A stretch of 64,000 bases of DNA from Pseudomonas putida. GTDB lineage: Bacteria; Pseudomonadota; Gammaproteobacteria; Pseudomonadales; Pseudomonadaceae. Shown in pieces: positions 36,054-46,670 of this stretch. Every line of letters begins with the position of its first letter. The first letter of the stretch is position 1. Location: positions 3,348,001-3,412,000 of the forward strand of contig NZ_CP011789.1 in assembly GCF_001636055.1 (NCBI RefSeq). The letters are read 5' to 3'. The position numbers and the translations under genes were made by a program. The notes beneath the pieces were generated by a model. That model worked only from the letters and a program-made list of their open reading frames with translations. It was not told the origin of the DNA and made no database searches.

Positions 36054-36578
36054 TTAGAAGCCGGCGCTGTAGAACAGCGCGTACGACTCGATGCCGTCGT
36101 TCGGCTGCTTGATGCCGGCGTTGGAGTAATGCGTGGCGCGAATGCCAATCTTCTGCTGACCCGGCAGCTTCAGGCCGAAGCCGATGCGGTCTTCGAAGTT
36201 GACCGACGAGCCCAGCTTCTGATCACCGACGTCGGTCTTGGAGAAGGCGGCCAGGCCGATACCGGCCTCGATGAACGGGACGTAGCCCGAATCACCGAAC
36301 TCATAGACGAATACCGGGCTGAACGACAAGGAGTGGGCGCCGCTGTAGTCGCCACCCTCCCAGTAGGTATAGGCGCCATCCCAGTAACCGGTCAGGTGAC
36401 CGGTGCTGCTCTGCAGCCACTTCTTGTCCCAGTCGAACGACAGACCGATGCGATAGGTCATGTCGCCCTGGCTGGTGGCGCCCACGGCACCGGAGATTTG
36501 CGCGGCCTGGGCCAGGTTGGCGCCGGCCAGAGCCAGTACTGCGGCGGCCAGCGAGGTGGCAAGACGGGTTTTCATCAA
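36054..36578 (-). CDS. pagL: PagL-like lipid A 3-O-deacylase
   Basis: This 174-aa protein has a signal peptide (MKTRLATSLAAAVLALAGANLAQA) and an eight-stranded outer-membrane barrel pattern ending in aromatic residues. The C-terminal segment RATHYSNAGIKQPNDGIE contains the PagL catalytic His, Ser and Glu in the right spacing. It would remove an acyl chain from lipid A in the outer membrane. It is a single-gene unit; ATG may be 36578 or the next codon. Confidence 0.8.
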   Translation of the reverse strand: MMKTRLATSLAAAVLALAGANLAQAAQISGAVGATSQGDMTYRIGLSFDWDKKWLQSSTGHLTGYWDGAYTYWEGGDYSGAHSLSFSPVFVYEFGDSGYVPFIEAGIGLAAFSKTDVGDQKLGSSVNFEDRIGFGLKLPGQQKIGIRATHYSNAGIKQPNDGIESYALFYSAGF

Positions 36579-36770
36579 TGACTACTCCAGAAGGTCTTCA
36601 CGGGCAGGTGCCCTGGTGGGTCGTGCCTGCAGCAAGTGGAGGCTTGGCCTCTCGTTCTTCGCTTGCGCCCCAGGCCATCCCACCTGGGGTCACAAGTAGT
36701 AATACTTTTCTGATTATCGTCAGCCGCGATGAAAGATGAAAGTCATTTGCCACTATTGCCTAAGAAAAAG

Positions 36771-37667
36771 TCAGAAAGTGTCTGTTTTGTCGCCCTGCAT
36801 CCCTTCCCCGGCCTGCTCCTCCAGCAGGCGAATGAACATGCTCAGGCTGCGTGACACCGTACCGCGACGCCACACCAGCCAGGTCTTGAGGTAACGGAAA
36901 TCCTCGGACAACGGCCAGGCGCTGACCGTACTGGCGCCGGGCATGCTGTCGAGCATGCTGCGGGGCATCAGTGCCAGGCCTGCACCGGCGCTGACACAGG
37001 CGAGCATGCCGTGGTACGACTCCATCTCGTGGATCTTGCCCGGGACGGCCTTGTCCTTGACGAACCAGCTCTCGAAATGATGCCGGTACGAGCAGTTGGC
37101 ACGGAAGGCGTAGATGCTTTCGCCGTTGACATCCTGGGCGCGACTGACCGGGGCGTGGTTCAAGGGTGCGATGACCATCATCTCCTCCTCGAACACCGGC
37201 ATGCCCTCAAGTGTCGGATGCAGCACCGGGCCGTCGACGAAGGCCGCCACCAGCCGCCCGGACAGCACCCCTTCGAGCATGGTCCCCGACGGGCCAGTGG
37301 AGAGGTCCAGATCGACCTTCGGATAACGCTGGTTATAGGCCGCCAGCACCGTAGGAATGCGCACCGCTGCGGTGCTCTCCAGCGAGCCGAGGGCAAAGGT
37401 GCCTTGCGGGTCTTCGCCGGCCACGGTCGAGCGCGCCTCCTGCACCAGCTCCAGGATGCGCCGGGTGTACTCCAGGAAGTTCCAGCCCGCCGGAGAGAGG
37501 CGCAGGCGACTCTTCTCGCGGATGAACAGCTCCACCCCCAGGTCTTCTTCGAGCTGCTTGATACGGGTGGTCAGGTTCGACGGCACCCGATGGATGTGTT
37601 GGGCGGCAGCGCTAATGCTGCCGTGTTCGGCCACGGCCTTGAACATCTCCAGTTGCACCAGGTCCAC
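36771..37667 (-). CDS. ptrR: LysR-family regulator, PtrR-like
   Basis: This 298-aa protein has the LysR HTH at the N terminus ([20 protein letters not shown], then [16 protein letters not shown]). It is divergent from a succinate semialdehyde dehydrogenase gene, the same pairing as ptrR(yneJ)-sad(yneI) in Escherichia coli, where the regulator controls putrescine/GABA-related use. The name is inferred from that arrangement. Confidence 0.7.
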   Translation of the reverse strand: MDLVQLEMFKAVAEHGSISAAAQHIHRVPSNLTTRIKQLEEDLGVELFIREKSRLRLSPAGWNFLEYTRRILELVQEARSTVAGEDPQGTFALGSLESTAAVRIPTVLAAYNQRYPKVDLDLSTGPSGTMLEGVLSGRLVAAFVDGPVLHPTLEGMPVFEEEMMVIAPLNHAPVSRAQDVNGESIYAFRANCSYRHHFESWFVKDKAVPGKIHEMESYHGMLACVSAGAGLALMPRSMLDSMPGASTVSAWPLSEDFRYLKTWLVWRRGTVSRSLSMFIRLLEEQAGEGMQGDKTDTF

Positions 37668-37785
37668 AGCCTTTCTCCATTCGTGAATGTTTCGCTCATT
37701 ATTATTCAGTTTTCAGTAAAGGCGCACGCCATTAGTCTGGCCTTCAGTCGAATACGACACCGCCAAGACAACAAGAGGACCCGCC

Positions 37786-39171
37786 ATGAGCGAGATCAGC
37801 AGCCTGACCCATGCCATTTCCGTCGACCCGTACAGCGGCGAACAGATTGGCGCCTACCCCTACGACACCGATGCCGCACTGGACGCAGCCCTGCAACGCG
37901 CCAAGGCCGGCTACGCCCAGTGGCGCCAGGTGTCGCTGGGTCAGCGCAGCGAATACCTGATCGCCCTGGCCAACGCACTGCAGGCCAATCATGAAGCCTT
38001 CGCGGTGATGATCACCCGCGAAATCGGCAAGCCGATCGCCCAGGCCCGTGGCGAAGTGACCAAGTGCATCGGCCTGTGTCAGTGGTACGCCGAACACGGC
38101 CCGGCCATGCTCGCTCCCGAGGCCACCCAGGTCGAGAAAGCGCGTATCGAATACCGCCCGCTGGGCCCTATCCTCGCGGTGATGCCGTGGAACTTCCCGA
38201 TCTGGCAAGTGCTGCGTGGCGCCGTCCCCGCCCTGCTGGCCGGCAACACCTATGTGCTCAAGCACGCGCCGAACGTGATGGGCAGCGCCTACCTGCTGGC
38301 CGAGCTGTTCAAGCAGGCTGGCTTGCCGCAAGGCGTGTTCGAAGTGATCAACGTCACTCCGGATGGCGTCACCCGCGCGATCAATGACCCGCGCATCGCC
38401 GCCATTACCCTCACCGGCAGCGTGCGTGCCGGCATGGCCATCGGTGCCCAAGCGGGCGCAGCGCTGAAGAAGTGCGTGCTGGAACTGGGCGGTTCCGATC
38501 CGTTCATCGTGCTGGCCGATGCCGACCTCGATGCCGCCGTCAAGGCTGCAGTGATCGGCCGCTACCAGAACACCGGCCAAGTCTGCGCCGCGGCCAAACG
38601 CTTCATCGTGGAAGACAGCATCGTCGATGCCTTCACGCAGAAGTTCGTGGAAGCGACCCGCGCCCTGAAAATCGGCAACCCACTGCAGGACGACACGTAC
38701 ATCGGCCCGATGGCCCGCTTCGACCTGCGCGACGAGCTCGATGGCCAGGTTCAGGCAACCCTCGCCGAAGGCGCCACGTTGCTGCTGGGCGGCAAGAAGG
38801 TTGAAGGCAACGCCAACTTCTACGAACCGACCGTGTTCGCCAACGTGACCCGCGACATGACGGCCTTCAAGCAGGAGCTGTTCGGCCCGGTGGCGGCGAT
38901 CATCAGCGCCCGTGACGCCGAGCACGCGGTGGAACTGGCCAACGACAGCGAGTTCGGCCTGGCGGCGACGATCTACACCGCCGACCTGGCAAAGGCAGAG
39001 CGCATGACCTCGGCGCTGGACACCGGCGGTGTGTTCATCAACGGCTACTGCGCCTCCGACCCTCGCGTAGCGTTCGGCGGCGTCAAGAAGAGCGGTTTCG
39101 GGCGTGAGCTGTCGCACTTTGGTGTGCGCGAGTTCTGTAACGTGCAGACGGTGTGGCTGGATCGTAACTGA
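37786..39171 (+). CDS. sad: NAD(P)-dependent succinate semialdehyde dehydrogenase, Sad/YneI type
   Basis: This 461-aa aldehyde dehydrogenase has the FNFPI-like region PWNFPIWQVLRG, catalytic Glu in LELGGSDPFIVL and catalytic Cys in NTGQVCAAAKRF. Its shortened N terminus is typical of the YneI group. It oxidises succinate semialdehyde from GABA or polyamine breakdown. It is divergent from the PtrR-like gene, with a 118-bp shared promoter region. Confidence 0.8.
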   Translation: MSEISSLTHAISVDPYSGEQIGAYPYDTDAALDAALQRAKAGYAQWRQVSLGQRSEYLIALANALQANHEAFAVMITREIGKPIAQARGEVTKCIGLCQWYAEHGPAMLAPEATQVEKARIEYRPLGPILAVMPWNFPIWQVLRGAVPALLAGNTYVLKHAPNVMGSAYLLAELFKQAGLPQGVFEVINVTPDGVTRAINDPRIAAITLTGSVRAGMAIGAQAGAALKKCVLELGGSDPFIVLADADLDAAVKAAVIGRYQNTGQVCAAAKRFIVEDSIVDAFTQKFVEATRALKIGNPLQDDTYIGPMARFDLRDELDGQVQATLAEGATLLLGGKKVEGNANFYEPTVFANVTRDMTAFKQELFGPVAAIISARDAEHAVELANDSEFGLAATIYTADLAKAERMTSALDTGGVFINGYCASDPRVAFGGVKKSGFGRELSHFGVREFCNVQTVWLDRN

Positions 39172-39190
39172 GGCGAGTGCGCGTCGCTCT

Positions 39191-39258
39191 TTTCGCGGGC
39201 AAGCCCGCTCCCACCAAGGATCACACCAGAGCTTGTGGGAACGGGCTTGCCCGCGAAA
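39191..39258. repeat. Inverted REP pair
   Basis: TTTCGCGGGCAAGCCCGCTC (from 39191) and the inverse GAACGGGCTTGCCCGCGAAA (ending 39258) face each other. It follows the sad gene by about 20 bp and may stabilise its mRNA end. Confidence 0.8.
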
Positions 39259-39425
39259 GGGCCAGCACCCACACGGCAGATGCCTGATCATCTGCCACAA
39301 AAATGCACCCTTCCCCTGCAGATTTACCAATTGTGTCAGGCAAATACGCATGGCAGGATCCGTTGATCCTCCAGCGTATTTCCAGACTTGACTTGGAAAA
39401 TCAATAACAAAGCAGGGAGACCGCG

Positions 39426-40496
39426 ATGACCGCGCACGCTCAACCAACGGCCACGGATCATGTTCTGGCCGACACCCGCAATCACATCGGCCACCTGACA
39501 CTCAACCGTCCCTCCGGCCTCAACGCCCTGACCCTCGACATGGTGCGCAGCCTGCAGCATCACCTCGACGCCTGGGCGCAAGATCCGCAAGTCAAGGCCG
39601 TGGTGCTGCGCGGCGAAGGCCCCAAGGGCTTCTGCGCTGGGGGTGACATCCGCTCGCTGCACGACAGCTTCAAGTCCGGCAGCGACCTGCATGAACGCTT
39701 CTTCGTCGAGGAATATGCCCTCGACCTGTGCATCCATCATTACCGCAAACCCATCCTGGTACTGATGGACGGCTTCACACTCGGTGGCGGCATGGGCCTG
39801 GCCCAGGGCGCGGACCTGCGCATCGTCACCGAACGCAGTCGTCTAGGGATGCCCGAAGTCGGTATCGGCTACTTCCCCGATGTCGGCGGCAGCTACTTCC
39901 TTTCGCGCATCCCTGGCGAGCTAGGGATCTACCTGGGTGTCAGCGGCGCGCAGATCCAGGCCGCCGATGCGCTGTACTGCGGGCTGGCGGACTGGTATGT
40001 GGACAGCGCAAAGCTGGCCGCGCTGGACGAAGGCCTGGACCATCTGAACTTCGGCGACCAGCCACTCAAGGATCTGCAAGGTCTGCTCGCCAAACTTGGC
40101 TCACAGATATTGGAAGACGCGCCCCTGGCCAAACTGCGCCCGGCCATCGATCACTTCTTCGCCCTGCCCGACCTGACCAGCATCATCGAGCAACTGCGCG
40201 CCGTGAGCATCGGCGACAGCCGCCCCTGGGCGCTGGCCACCGCCGATCAGCTGGAAACCCGTTCACCACTGGCGATGGCGGTTACCCTGGAGATGTTGCG
40301 TCGCGGTCGCCGCCTGAGCCTGGAAGAATGCTTCGCCATGGAGCTGCACCTGGACCGCCAGTGGTTCGCCCATGGCGACATCATCGAGGGCGTGCGTGCG
40401 CTGATCGTCGACAAGGACAAGCAGCCCCGCTGGAACCCGCCCACACTCGCCGCGCTGTCGCGCCAGCGGGTCGATCAATTCTTCGAAGGCCTGTGA
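39426..40496 (+). CDS. 3-hydroxyisobutyryl-CoA hydrolase-type crotonase
   Basis: This 356-aa crotonase-fold protein is longer than hydratases. It has [21 protein letters not shown] and [21 protein letters not shown], the pattern of HIBYL-CoA hydrolases, and a C-terminal extension with [16 protein letters not shown]. It would release 3-hydroxyisobutyrate in valine catabolism. The acyl-CoA dehydrogenase gene 17 bp downstream supports this pathway. Confidence 0.75.
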   Translation: MTAHAQPTATDHVLADTRNHIGHLTLNRPSGLNALTLDMVRSLQHHLDAWAQDPQVKAVVLRGEGPKGFCAGGDIRSLHDSFKSGSDLHERFFVEEYALDLCIHHYRKPILVLMDGFTLGGGMGLAQGADLRIVTERSRLGMPEVGIGYFPDVGGSYFLSRIPGELGIYLGVSGAQIQAADALYCGLADWYVDSAKLAALDEGLDHLNFGDQPLKDLQGLLAKLGSQILEDAPLAKLRPAIDHFFALPDLTSIIEQLRAVSIGDSRPWALATADQLETRSPLAMAVTLEMLRRGRRLSLEECFAMELHLDRQWFAHGDIIEGVRALIVDKDKQPRWNPPTLAALSRQRVDQFFEGL

Positions 40497-40513
40497 GCCC
40501 GGGAGTACACAGC

Positions 40514-41665
40514 ATGCAAGACCTGGAACTGAGCGAAGAACAGATCATGATCCGCGACATGGCCCGGGATTTTGCCCGTGGCGAGATCGCGCCCCATGCC
40601 CAGGCCTGGGAGAAGGCTGGCTGGATCGACGATGACGTGGTCCGCGCCATGGGTGAGCTGGGCCTGCTGGGCATGGTCGTGCCCGACACCTTCGGCGGCA
40701 GCTACACCGACTACGTCACCTATGCCCTGGCGGTAGAAGAAATCTCGGCTGGCGACGGCGCGACCGGTGCGATGATGAGCATCCACAACTCGGTCGGCTG
40801 CGGCCCGCTGCTGGCTTATGGCAGCGCTGAACAACAGCAGCAATGGCTGCCGCGCCTGGCCAGTGGCGAAGTGATTGGCTGCTTCTGCCTGACCGAGCCG
40901 CAGGCCGGCTCCGAAGCCCATAACCTGCGCACACGCGCCGAGCTGGTGGACGGCCACTGGGTCATCAGCGGCGCCAAGCAGTTCGTCAGCAACGCCCGCC
41001 GTGCAGGGCTGGCCATCGTCTTTGCCGTCACCGATCCGGAGCTGGGCAAGAAAGGCCTGTCGGCGTTCCTGGTAGAGACCGACAACCCAGGCTTCAAGGT
41101 CGATCGCAGCGAACACAAGATGGGCATCCGCGCCTCCGACACCTGCGCAGTCACCCTCGACAACTGCCGCATCCCGGCCGCCAATCTGCTGGGTGAGCGC
41201 GGCAAGGGCCTGGCCATTGCCCTGTCCAACCTCGAAGGCGGACGCATCGGCATCGCCGCCCAGGCCCTGGGCATTGCCCGTGCCGCGTTCGAGGCCGCGC
41301 TGACCTATTCGCGCGAGCGTATCCAGTTCGGCAAACCGATCAACGAGCACCAAAGCATCGCCAACCTGCTGGCCGACATGCAGGTGCAGGTCAACGCTGC
41401 ACGCCTGCTGATCCTCCACGCCGCACGCCTGCGCACGGCCGGCAAGCCATGCCTGTCGGAAGCCTCGCAGGCCAAGCTGTTCGCCTCGGAAATGGCCGAA
41501 CGGGTGTGCTCCATGGCCATCCAGGTGCATGGCGGCTATGGGTATCTTGAGGACTATCCGGTGGAGAAGTACTACCGCGATGCGCGCATCACGCAGATCT
41601 ACGAGGGCTCGAGCGAGATTCAGCGGATGCTGATTGCGCGAGAACTCAAGCACTACCCGCTGTGA
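40514..41665 (+). CDS. Acyl-CoA dehydrogenase (isobutyryl-CoA type likely)
   Basis: This 383-aa FAD enzyme has the family signatures [18 protein letters not shown], the C-terminal [20 protein letters not shown] and the catalytic Glu in [13 protein letters not shown]. Paired with the hydrolase gene upstream, a branched-chain role (valine pathway) is likely. ATG 40514 is used; the frame runs far upstream only as an overlap with the preceding gene. Confidence 0.8.
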   Translation: MQDLELSEEQIMIRDMARDFARGEIAPHAQAWEKAGWIDDDVVRAMGELGLLGMVVPDTFGGSYTDYVTYALAVEEISAGDGATGAMMSIHNSVGCGPLLAYGSAEQQQQWLPRLASGEVIGCFCLTEPQAGSEAHNLRTRAELVDGHWVISGAKQFVSNARRAGLAIVFAVTDPELGKKGLSAFLVETDNPGFKVDRSEHKMGIRASDTCAVTLDNCRIPAANLLGERGKGLAIALSNLEGGRIGIAAQALGIARAAFEAALTYSRERIQFGKPINEHQSIANLLADMQVQVNAARLLILHAARLRTAGKPCLSEASQAKLFASEMAERVCSMAIQVHGGYGYLEDYPVEKYYRDARITQIYEGSSEIQRMLIARELKHYPL

Positions 41666-41778
41666 TCGCACCCCGCCGGGGCCGCGTCGCTGCCCCGGAT
41701 TATCACCGCGATAGCATTTATCCATTGAACACAGCGTTACAGGTGCAGTAAGCTCGACCCCACTCACTGGAGAGCAAC

Positions 41779-41895
41779 ATGTCGAAACATACCTGCAATC
41801 ACGCCAACACCACCGGTCGCATCTCGCGCCCTGTGCTGGCCGTTGCCGGTCGTACCGTCGCCTGCTCTTATTTTGGGTATTGGTTTAGCCACTAG
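41779..41895 (+). CDS. Aromatic-rich leader peptide before DAHP synthase
   Basis: This 38-codon ORF has a ribosome site GGAGAG (41769-41774). Its end reads SYFGYWFSH: five aromatic codons (Tyr, Phe, Tyr, Trp, Phe) within six positions, just before the stop. GGGTAT of these codons (41875-41880) can pair with ATACCC downstream (41902-41907), and a terminator follows at 41952. That is the design of a transcription attenuator sensing charged aromatic tRNAs. Confidence 0.7.
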   Translation: MSKHTCNHANTTGRISRPVLAVAGRTVACSYFGYWFSH

Positions 41896-41951
41896 GCGCC
41901 GATACCCACACGGCGCCCACCTTCGAGGGGCCGCCGAACATGAGAATACTC

Positions 41952-41984
41952 AAACCCCCGGTCGGCTCCCCGACCGGGGTTTTT
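41952..41984 (+). terminator. Attenuator terminator in the DAHP synthase leader
   Basis: CCCCGGTCGG (41956-41965) and CCGACCGGGG (41970-41979) form a perfect 10-bp stem with a 4-base loop, flanked by AAA and a run of five T (41980-41984). It sits 57 bp after the leader-peptide stop and upstream of the structural gene. Confidence 0.85.
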
Positions 41985-42031
41985 GCGTTTCCAGGCCCTG
42001 AAAAACATTCATTCGTTCCGAGGACAGATTC

Positions 42032-42181
42032 ATGAACTACACCAGCTACCCCTACGCAGACACCTACGCCTGGCGATTTAGCCAATCCCGTTCGGGCCAG
42101 CCTGCCGCCTCCGTACGGTCCATCACTGGTGGCGACGCTGCACACAGTAATCATCCGAATACCTGTCGAACACCTCGATAG
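42032..42181 (+). CDS. Second aromatic-rich small ORF upstream of DAHP synthase
   Basis: This 49-codon ORF starts MNYTSYPYADTYAWRF: four Tyr, one Trp and one Phe in the first 16 codons. A GAGG (42020-42023) precedes the ATG at 42032. It lies after the attenuator terminator and 48 bp before the enzyme gene. No second T-tailed terminator is seen, so any control would have to act by another means or on translation. Confidence 0.5.
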   Translation: MNYTSYPYADTYAWRFSQSRSGQPAASVRSITGGDAAHSNHPNTCRTPR

Positions 42182-42229
42182 GGCCGACCGCGCGGGATGC
42201 ACCCGCCGTCCGCCCAGGGAAATAACGCC

Positions 42230-43291
42230 ATGCAAGCTTCGAATCTCGCTCTGCCCCTGACCCAACCTGCCGCTGCCAACGCCTCCGTCAGCCAGCGCCT
42301 GCCCAGCCCCCATCTGCTCAAGCAGCAGATGCCGCTTTCCAGCGAACTCGCCCAACAAGTCCACGCCCATCGCCAGGCCGTGCGCGCCATTCTCGAAGGC
42401 CGCGACCCACGGCTGCTGGTGATTGTCGGCCCCTGCTCGATCCACGATCCACGCTCGGCCTTGGAGTACGCCGACCGCCTGGCGGCCCTGAGCCGCGAAG
42501 TCGATGACAAGCTGCTGCTGGTGATGCGGGCCTACGTGGAAAAACCGCGCACCACCGTCGGCTGGAAAGGCCTGGCCTACGACCCGCATCTGGACGGCAG
42601 CGACGACATGCATGCCGGTATCGCCCTGTCCCGAGGCCTGATGCTGGGCATGCTCGAACGCGGCTTGCCGATCGCCACCGAACTGCTCCAACCGATGGCA
42701 GCGGGCTATTTCGATGACCTGCTGAGCTGGGCGGCCATCGGCGCGCGCACGACTGAATCACAGATTCACCGCGAGATGGTCAGCGGCCTGGAGCTGCCGG
42801 TCGGCTTCAAGAACGGCACCGACGGTGGGGTTGCCATCGCTACCGACGCCATGCGCAGCGCCGCGGCGCCGCACCGCCACTTCGGCATGGATGCGCAAGG
42901 CTACCCGGCGATCATCGAGACCTTCGGCAACCCGGATACCCACCTGGTGCTGCGCGGCGGCCACAAGGGCCCGAACTACGATGCCGACAGCATCGCCCTG
43001 GCCCGCCAGGGGCTGGCCAAGGCCGGGCTTGCGGCGCGGATCATGGTCGATTGCAGCCACGCCAACAGCGGCAAGGATCCGGCGCGTCAGCCCGCGGTAT
43101 TCGGGGATGTGCTGAGCCAGCGCCTGGCCGGTGACACCTCGATCGTCGGCGTGATGCTCGAGGGGCACCTGTTCGACGGCTGCCAGGCGCTGGGCAAGGG
43201 CGCGTTGAAATACGGCGTGTCGATCACCGACGGCTGCCTGGGCTGGGATTCGACCGACGCCTTGCTGCGCCAGGCGGCAGATCAGTTGTAG
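42230..43291 (+). CDS. aroF: Class I DAHP synthase (3-deoxy-7-phosphoheptulonate synthase)
   Basis: This 353-aa enzyme has VIVGPCSIHDPRSALEYA, MRAYVEKPRTTVGWKG, GFKNGTDG and VDCSHANSGKDP, all standard active-site segments. It makes the first committed intermediate of aromatic amino-acid synthesis from PEP and erythrose 4-phosphate. ATG 42230 has AGGGAAA upstream; an earlier ATG at 42197 is possible. Which amino acid inhibits it cannot be read with confidence; the leader region suggests control by aromatic tRNA charging. Confidence 0.85.
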   Translation: MQASNLALPLTQPAAANASVSQRLPSPHLLKQQMPLSSELAQQVHAHRQAVRAILEGRDPRLLVIVGPCSIHDPRSALEYADRLAALSREVDDKLLLVMRAYVEKPRTTVGWKGLAYDPHLDGSDDMHAGIALSRGLMLGMLERGLPIATELLQPMAAGYFDDLLSWAAIGARTTESQIHREMVSGLELPVGFKNGTDGGVAIATDAMRSAAAPHRHFGMDAQGYPAIIETFGNPDTHLVLRGGHKGPNYDADSIALARQGLAKAGLAARIMVDCSHANSGKDPARQPAVFGDVLSQRLAGDTSIVGVMLEGHLFDGCQALGKGALKYGVSITDGCLGWDSTDALLRQAADQL

Positions 43292-43370
43292 GAGGCTTAC
43301 GGCAAGCCTTGCGAGACATTTCGCAGCCAATTGCGCTAGGCTTGCCGTTTCACATCAAGGAGCAGTTCCC

Positions 43371-43652
43371 ATGGCACGTGCCACCGCCCGCCACATCCTC
43401 GTCAGCAGCGAAGAGAAGTGCAACGAACTCAAGGCTCAGATCGAAGCCGGTGCCGACTTCGGCGAAATCGCCAAGGCCAACTCCACCTGCCCGTCCAGCC
43501 GCCAGGGCGGTGACCTGGGCTCCTTCGGCCCAGGCCAGATGGTCAAGGAATTCGACACCGTGGTGTTCAGCGCGCCAGTCAACACCGTGCAGGGCCCGGT
43601 CAAGACCCAGTTCGGCTACCACCTGCTGGAAGTGACCAGCCGCCAGGACTGA
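43371..43652 (+). CDS. ppiC: Small parvulin-type peptidyl-prolyl isomerase
   Basis: This 93-aa single-domain parvulin (ARATARHILVSSEEKCNELK, then GGDLGSFGPGQMV and TQFGYHLLEV) has the length of PpiC. No signal peptide is present, so it acts in the cytoplasm. A second copy lies at 50609. AAGGAG precedes the ATG. Confidence 0.9.
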   Translation: MARATARHILVSSEEKCNELKAQIEAGADFGEIAKANSTCPSSRQGGDLGSFGPGQMVKEFDTVVFSAPVNTVQGPVKTQFGYHLLEVTSRQD

Positions 43653-43685
43653 TTCGGTCTTGTTCGCCCGCCCCTGCAGCGCCCT

Positions 43686-43775
43686 TGTAGGAGCGGGCTT
43701 GTCCCGCGACAGGGCCAGTACCGTCACCTCCTGCGTCTCGCAGCTGCCGATCGCGGGGCAAGCCCGCTCCTGCCG
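43686..43775. repeat. Inverted REP pair abutting a coding start
   Basis: TGTAGGAGCGGGCTTGTCCC (from 43686) and GGGGCAAGCCCGCTCCTGCC (43755-43774) form an inverted pair. The right arm ends immediately before the GTG used as start of the binding-protein gene. Confidence 0.8.
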
Positions 43776-43776
43776 G

Positions 43777-45615
43777 GTGCTGAGCCGTCTGTTGGTCGGA
43801 TGCTTGCTGTCATGCCTGGCATTGACCATCCAGGCCGCGCCCTCCCACGCCCTCACCGTCTACGGTGAAGCGCCGCGCTACCCCGCCAACTTCTCGCACT
43901 TCGACTACGTCGACCCGCACGCCCCCAAGGGCGGCAGCTTGCGGCGCTCGGCCATCGAGATTGGCCAGTTCGACCATATCCTGCCGTATATCGACAAGGG
44001 CACCGGCGTCAGCGAGGTCGATGGCTGGCTGTATGCACCGCTGGCAGTCCGCTCGTACGATGAGCCGTACACGGTCTATGGCTTGATCGCCCGCCGGATG
44101 GAGCGTGGTCCGGACGACGCCTGGTTGCGTTTCGAAATCGACCCGCGTGCCACCTTTGCCGACGGCACACCAGTGCGCGCCGAGGACGTGCGTTTCACCT
44201 TCGAGCTGCTGATGAGCAAGGGCAGCCTCAAATACCGCACGCAGTTCGCCGAGGTTGCCGGGGTCACCGTGGAAGGCCCGCACAGCGTTCGCTTCGACTT
44301 CAAGCAACCCCATGGCCGCACCCTGCCGCTGGACCTGGCAAGCCTGCCGGTACTGCCGGAACACGACTGGCAGGCACGCGATTTTGCCAATGGCGCCGGG
44401 TTCGAGAAACCGGTCGGCAGTGGCCCCTACCGCATCAGCCGGATCGACAACGGTCGCAGCATCACCTTCGAGCGCGACCCCAACTGGTGGGCCAGGGACC
44501 TGCCAGTCAACCGCGGGCGCTTTAACTTCCAGCGCTTGCGCGTCGAGTACTTCGGCGACACCGAGGTTGCCCGCCAGGTACTCAAGGGCGGTGGCTACGA
44601 TTACAACCGCGAGTTCTCCGCCACCGCCTACACCCTGGGCTACAACGGCGCCCAGCTCGACGATGGCCGCCTGCAGCGCGCCCATCTGGGCCCTGCCAAG
44701 CCACAGAACGCTCAGGGGTTCGTATTCAACCTCGACAAGCCGGTGTTTCGCGACCGCCGTGTACGCCAGGCGCTGGCCATGCTCTGGGACTTCGAGTGGA
44801 GCAACCGGCAGATGATGCGCAACCTGTACATCCGCCAGCAAAGCCTGTACTCCAACACCCCGCTCGCAGCACGCGAGCTGCCCGACGCCGAGGAACTCAA
44901 ACTGCTCGAACCGCTACGCGGCCAGATCCCCGACGAGGTCTTCAGCCAAGTGTTCACGGCACCGGTGACCGATGGCACGGGCATCGTCCGCAGACAGCAG
45001 TTGCAGGCACTCGAGCTGCTCCAGGCTGCGGGCTGGCGCCCCGAAGGCGATCGCCTGGTAAACGCCGATGGCACAGCGCTGAGCTTCACCTTCCTCAACG
45101 GGCAATCGGGCCTCGAGCGCTTGCTCTTGCCCTGGAAGCGCAATCTGGCGCAAATCGGCATCGAGCTGAATATCCGCAACGTCGACTCGGCGCAGTACAT
45201 CAACCGGCTGATGGCGCGCGACTACGACATGGTCGTGACCGGCTACCCGGTCACGCTGTCACCCGGCTCGGAACAATACAACTACTTTGGCTCCGCCGCC
45301 GCCAATGACCCTGGTTCGAACAACCTCATGGTGCTCAAGGACCCGGCGGTCGACCACCTGCTCGATGGCCTGGTACGCGCCTCGACCCAGGCTGACATGC
45401 TGCGCCATGCCCACGCCCTGGACCGGGTGCTGCAGTGGAACTACTACTGGATTCCAAACTATTACCCGCCCGGCAGCTCGACCGTCTGGTGGAACCGCTT
45501 CGGCCTGCCCAAGGTGCAGGCCGCCTACGACGAAGGCCTGGATACCTGGTGGGAGCTCAGCCCCACGGCGCTGACCAATCAGCAGATGGCTGAACGTACG
45601 AAGGTTGCGCCATGA
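43777..45615 (+). CDS. yejA: Extracellular peptide-binding protein, YejA-like
   Basis: With GTG 43777 the protein is 612 aa. It has a signal peptide (hydrophobic [14 protein letters not shown], cleavage near SHA) and the family 5 binding-protein fold: [46 protein letters not shown]. It feeds an oligopeptide/microcin C-type importer. No in-frame ATG gives a signal peptide; the frame continues left through a REP element, which cannot be the native start. It overlaps yejB by 4 bp. Confidence 0.8.
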   Translation: MLSRLLVGCLLSCLALTIQAAPSHALTVYGEAPRYPANFSHFDYVDPHAPKGGSLRRSAIEIGQFDHILPYIDKGTGVSEVDGWLYAPLAVRSYDEPYTVYGLIARRMERGPDDAWLRFEIDPRATFADGTPVRAEDVRFTFELLMSKGSLKYRTQFAEVAGVTVEGPHSVRFDFKQPHGRTLPLDLASLPVLPEHDWQARDFANGAGFEKPVGSGPYRISRIDNGRSITFERDPNWWARDLPVNRGRFNFQRLRVEYFGDTEVARQVLKGGGYDYNREFSATAYTLGYNGAQLDDGRLQRAHLGPAKPQNAQGFVFNLDKPVFRDRRVRQALAMLWDFEWSNRQMMRNLYIRQQSLYSNTPLAARELPDAEELKLLEPLRGQIPDEVFSQVFTAPVTDGTGIVRRQQLQALELLQAAGWRPEGDRLVNADGTALSFTFLNGQSGLERLLLPWKRNLAQIGIELNIRNVDSAQYINRLMARDYDMVVTGYPVTLSPGSEQYNYFGSAAANDPGSNNLMVLKDPAVDHLLDGLVRASTQADMLRHAHALDRVLQWNYYWIPNYYPPGSSTVWWNRFGLPKVQAAYDEGLDTWWELSPTALTNQQMAERTKVAP

Positions 45616-46670
45616 CCGCCTATATCCTGCGGCGCCTGCTGCTGATCATTCCGACCCTGCTGGCGATCCTGCTGGTGAACTTCGCCATCGTCCAGGCGGC
45701 TCCCGGCGGCCCTGTGGAGCAGGCCGTGGCGCGCCTGCAAGGCATTGGCGGCGGCGCCCCCGGCGCGCGGGTCGAGGTGATGCAGGGCGAGTCTCGCGCC
45801 AGTCGCGGGCTCGACCCCAAGCTGATCGAGGAGATCAAGCGCCAGTACGGCTTCGACAAGAGCGCCCCGGAGCGCCTGTGGCTGATGCTCGGCCAGTATG
45901 CCCGGCTCGATTTTGGCCAGAGTTTCTTCCGTGGCGCCAAGGTCACCGACCTGATTCTCGACAAGTTGCCCGTCACCCTGTCGCTGGGCTTCTGGGCGAC
46001 GCTGATCACCTACCTGGTCTCGATCCCGTTGGGCATCCGCAAGGCTGTGCGCCACGGCAGCCGTTTCGATGCCTGGAGCAGCGCGCTGATCGTGGTTGGC
46101 TACGCACTGCCCTCGTTCCTCTTCGCCCTGCTGCTGATCGTACTGTTCGCCGGCGGCACGTCGTTGAACTGGTTCCCGGTGCGCGGGCTGGTTTCGGAAG
46201 ACTTCGACCAACTGAGCCTGCTGGGCAAGGTCGCCGATTACTTCTGGCACCTGGTTCTGCCGGTCGGGGCCTTGGTGATCGGTGGGTTCGCCACCCTCAC
46301 CCTGCTGACCAAGAACGCCTTCCTCGACGAGATCTCGCGCCAGTATGTGGTCACCGCCCGGGCCAAGGGCTTGAGCCAACGCCGGGTGCTGTACGGCCAT
46401 GTGCTGCGCAATGCCATGCTGCTGGTGGTGGCCGGGGTGCCGCAGGCGTTGATCACGGTGTTCTTCGCTGGTTCATTGCTGATCGAAGTGATCTTCTCGC
46501 TCGACGGCCTAGGGCGCATGAGCTACGAGGCGGCCGTCTCGCGGGACTACCCGGTGGTGTTCGGCACCCTGTTCATCTTCACCCTGGCAGGCTTGCTGAT
46601 TCGTCTGGTAGGCGACCTGTCGTACACCTTGCTCGACCCGCGCATCGACTTCGACACGAGGGCGCACTGA
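45612..46670 (+). CDS. yejB: Oligopeptide ABC permease, YejB-like
   Basis: This 352-aa permease has the conserved N-terminal [22 protein letters not shown] span and the coupling motif ([21 protein letters not shown]). About six membrane spans occur. It overlaps yejA by 4 bp and yejE by 1 bp. No ATPase gene follows in this operon. Confidence 0.85.
   Translation: MTAYILRRLLLIIPTLLAILLVNFAIVQAAPGGPVEQAVARLQGIGGGAPGARVEVMQGESRASRGLDPKLIEEIKRQYGFDKSAPERLWLMLGQYARLDFGQSFFRGAKVTDLILDKLPVTLSLGFWATLITYLVSIPLGIRKAVRHGSRFDAWSSALIVVGYALPSFLFALLLIVLFAGGTSLNWFPVRGLVSEDFDQLSLLGKVADYFWHLVLPVGALVIGGFATLTLLTKNAFLDEISRQYVVTARAKGLSQRRVLYGHVLRNAMLLVVAGVPQALITVFFAGSLLIEVIFSLDGLGRMSYEAAVSRDYPVVFGTLFIFTLAGLLIRLVGDLSYTLLDPRIDFDTRAH

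Noticed and set aside
39728..40513. N-terminal extension of the acyl-CoA dehydrogenase frame
   Set aside because: It overlaps the upstream hydrolase gene in another frame and is Arg/Pro-rich shadow sequence; ATG 40514 matches the family start.
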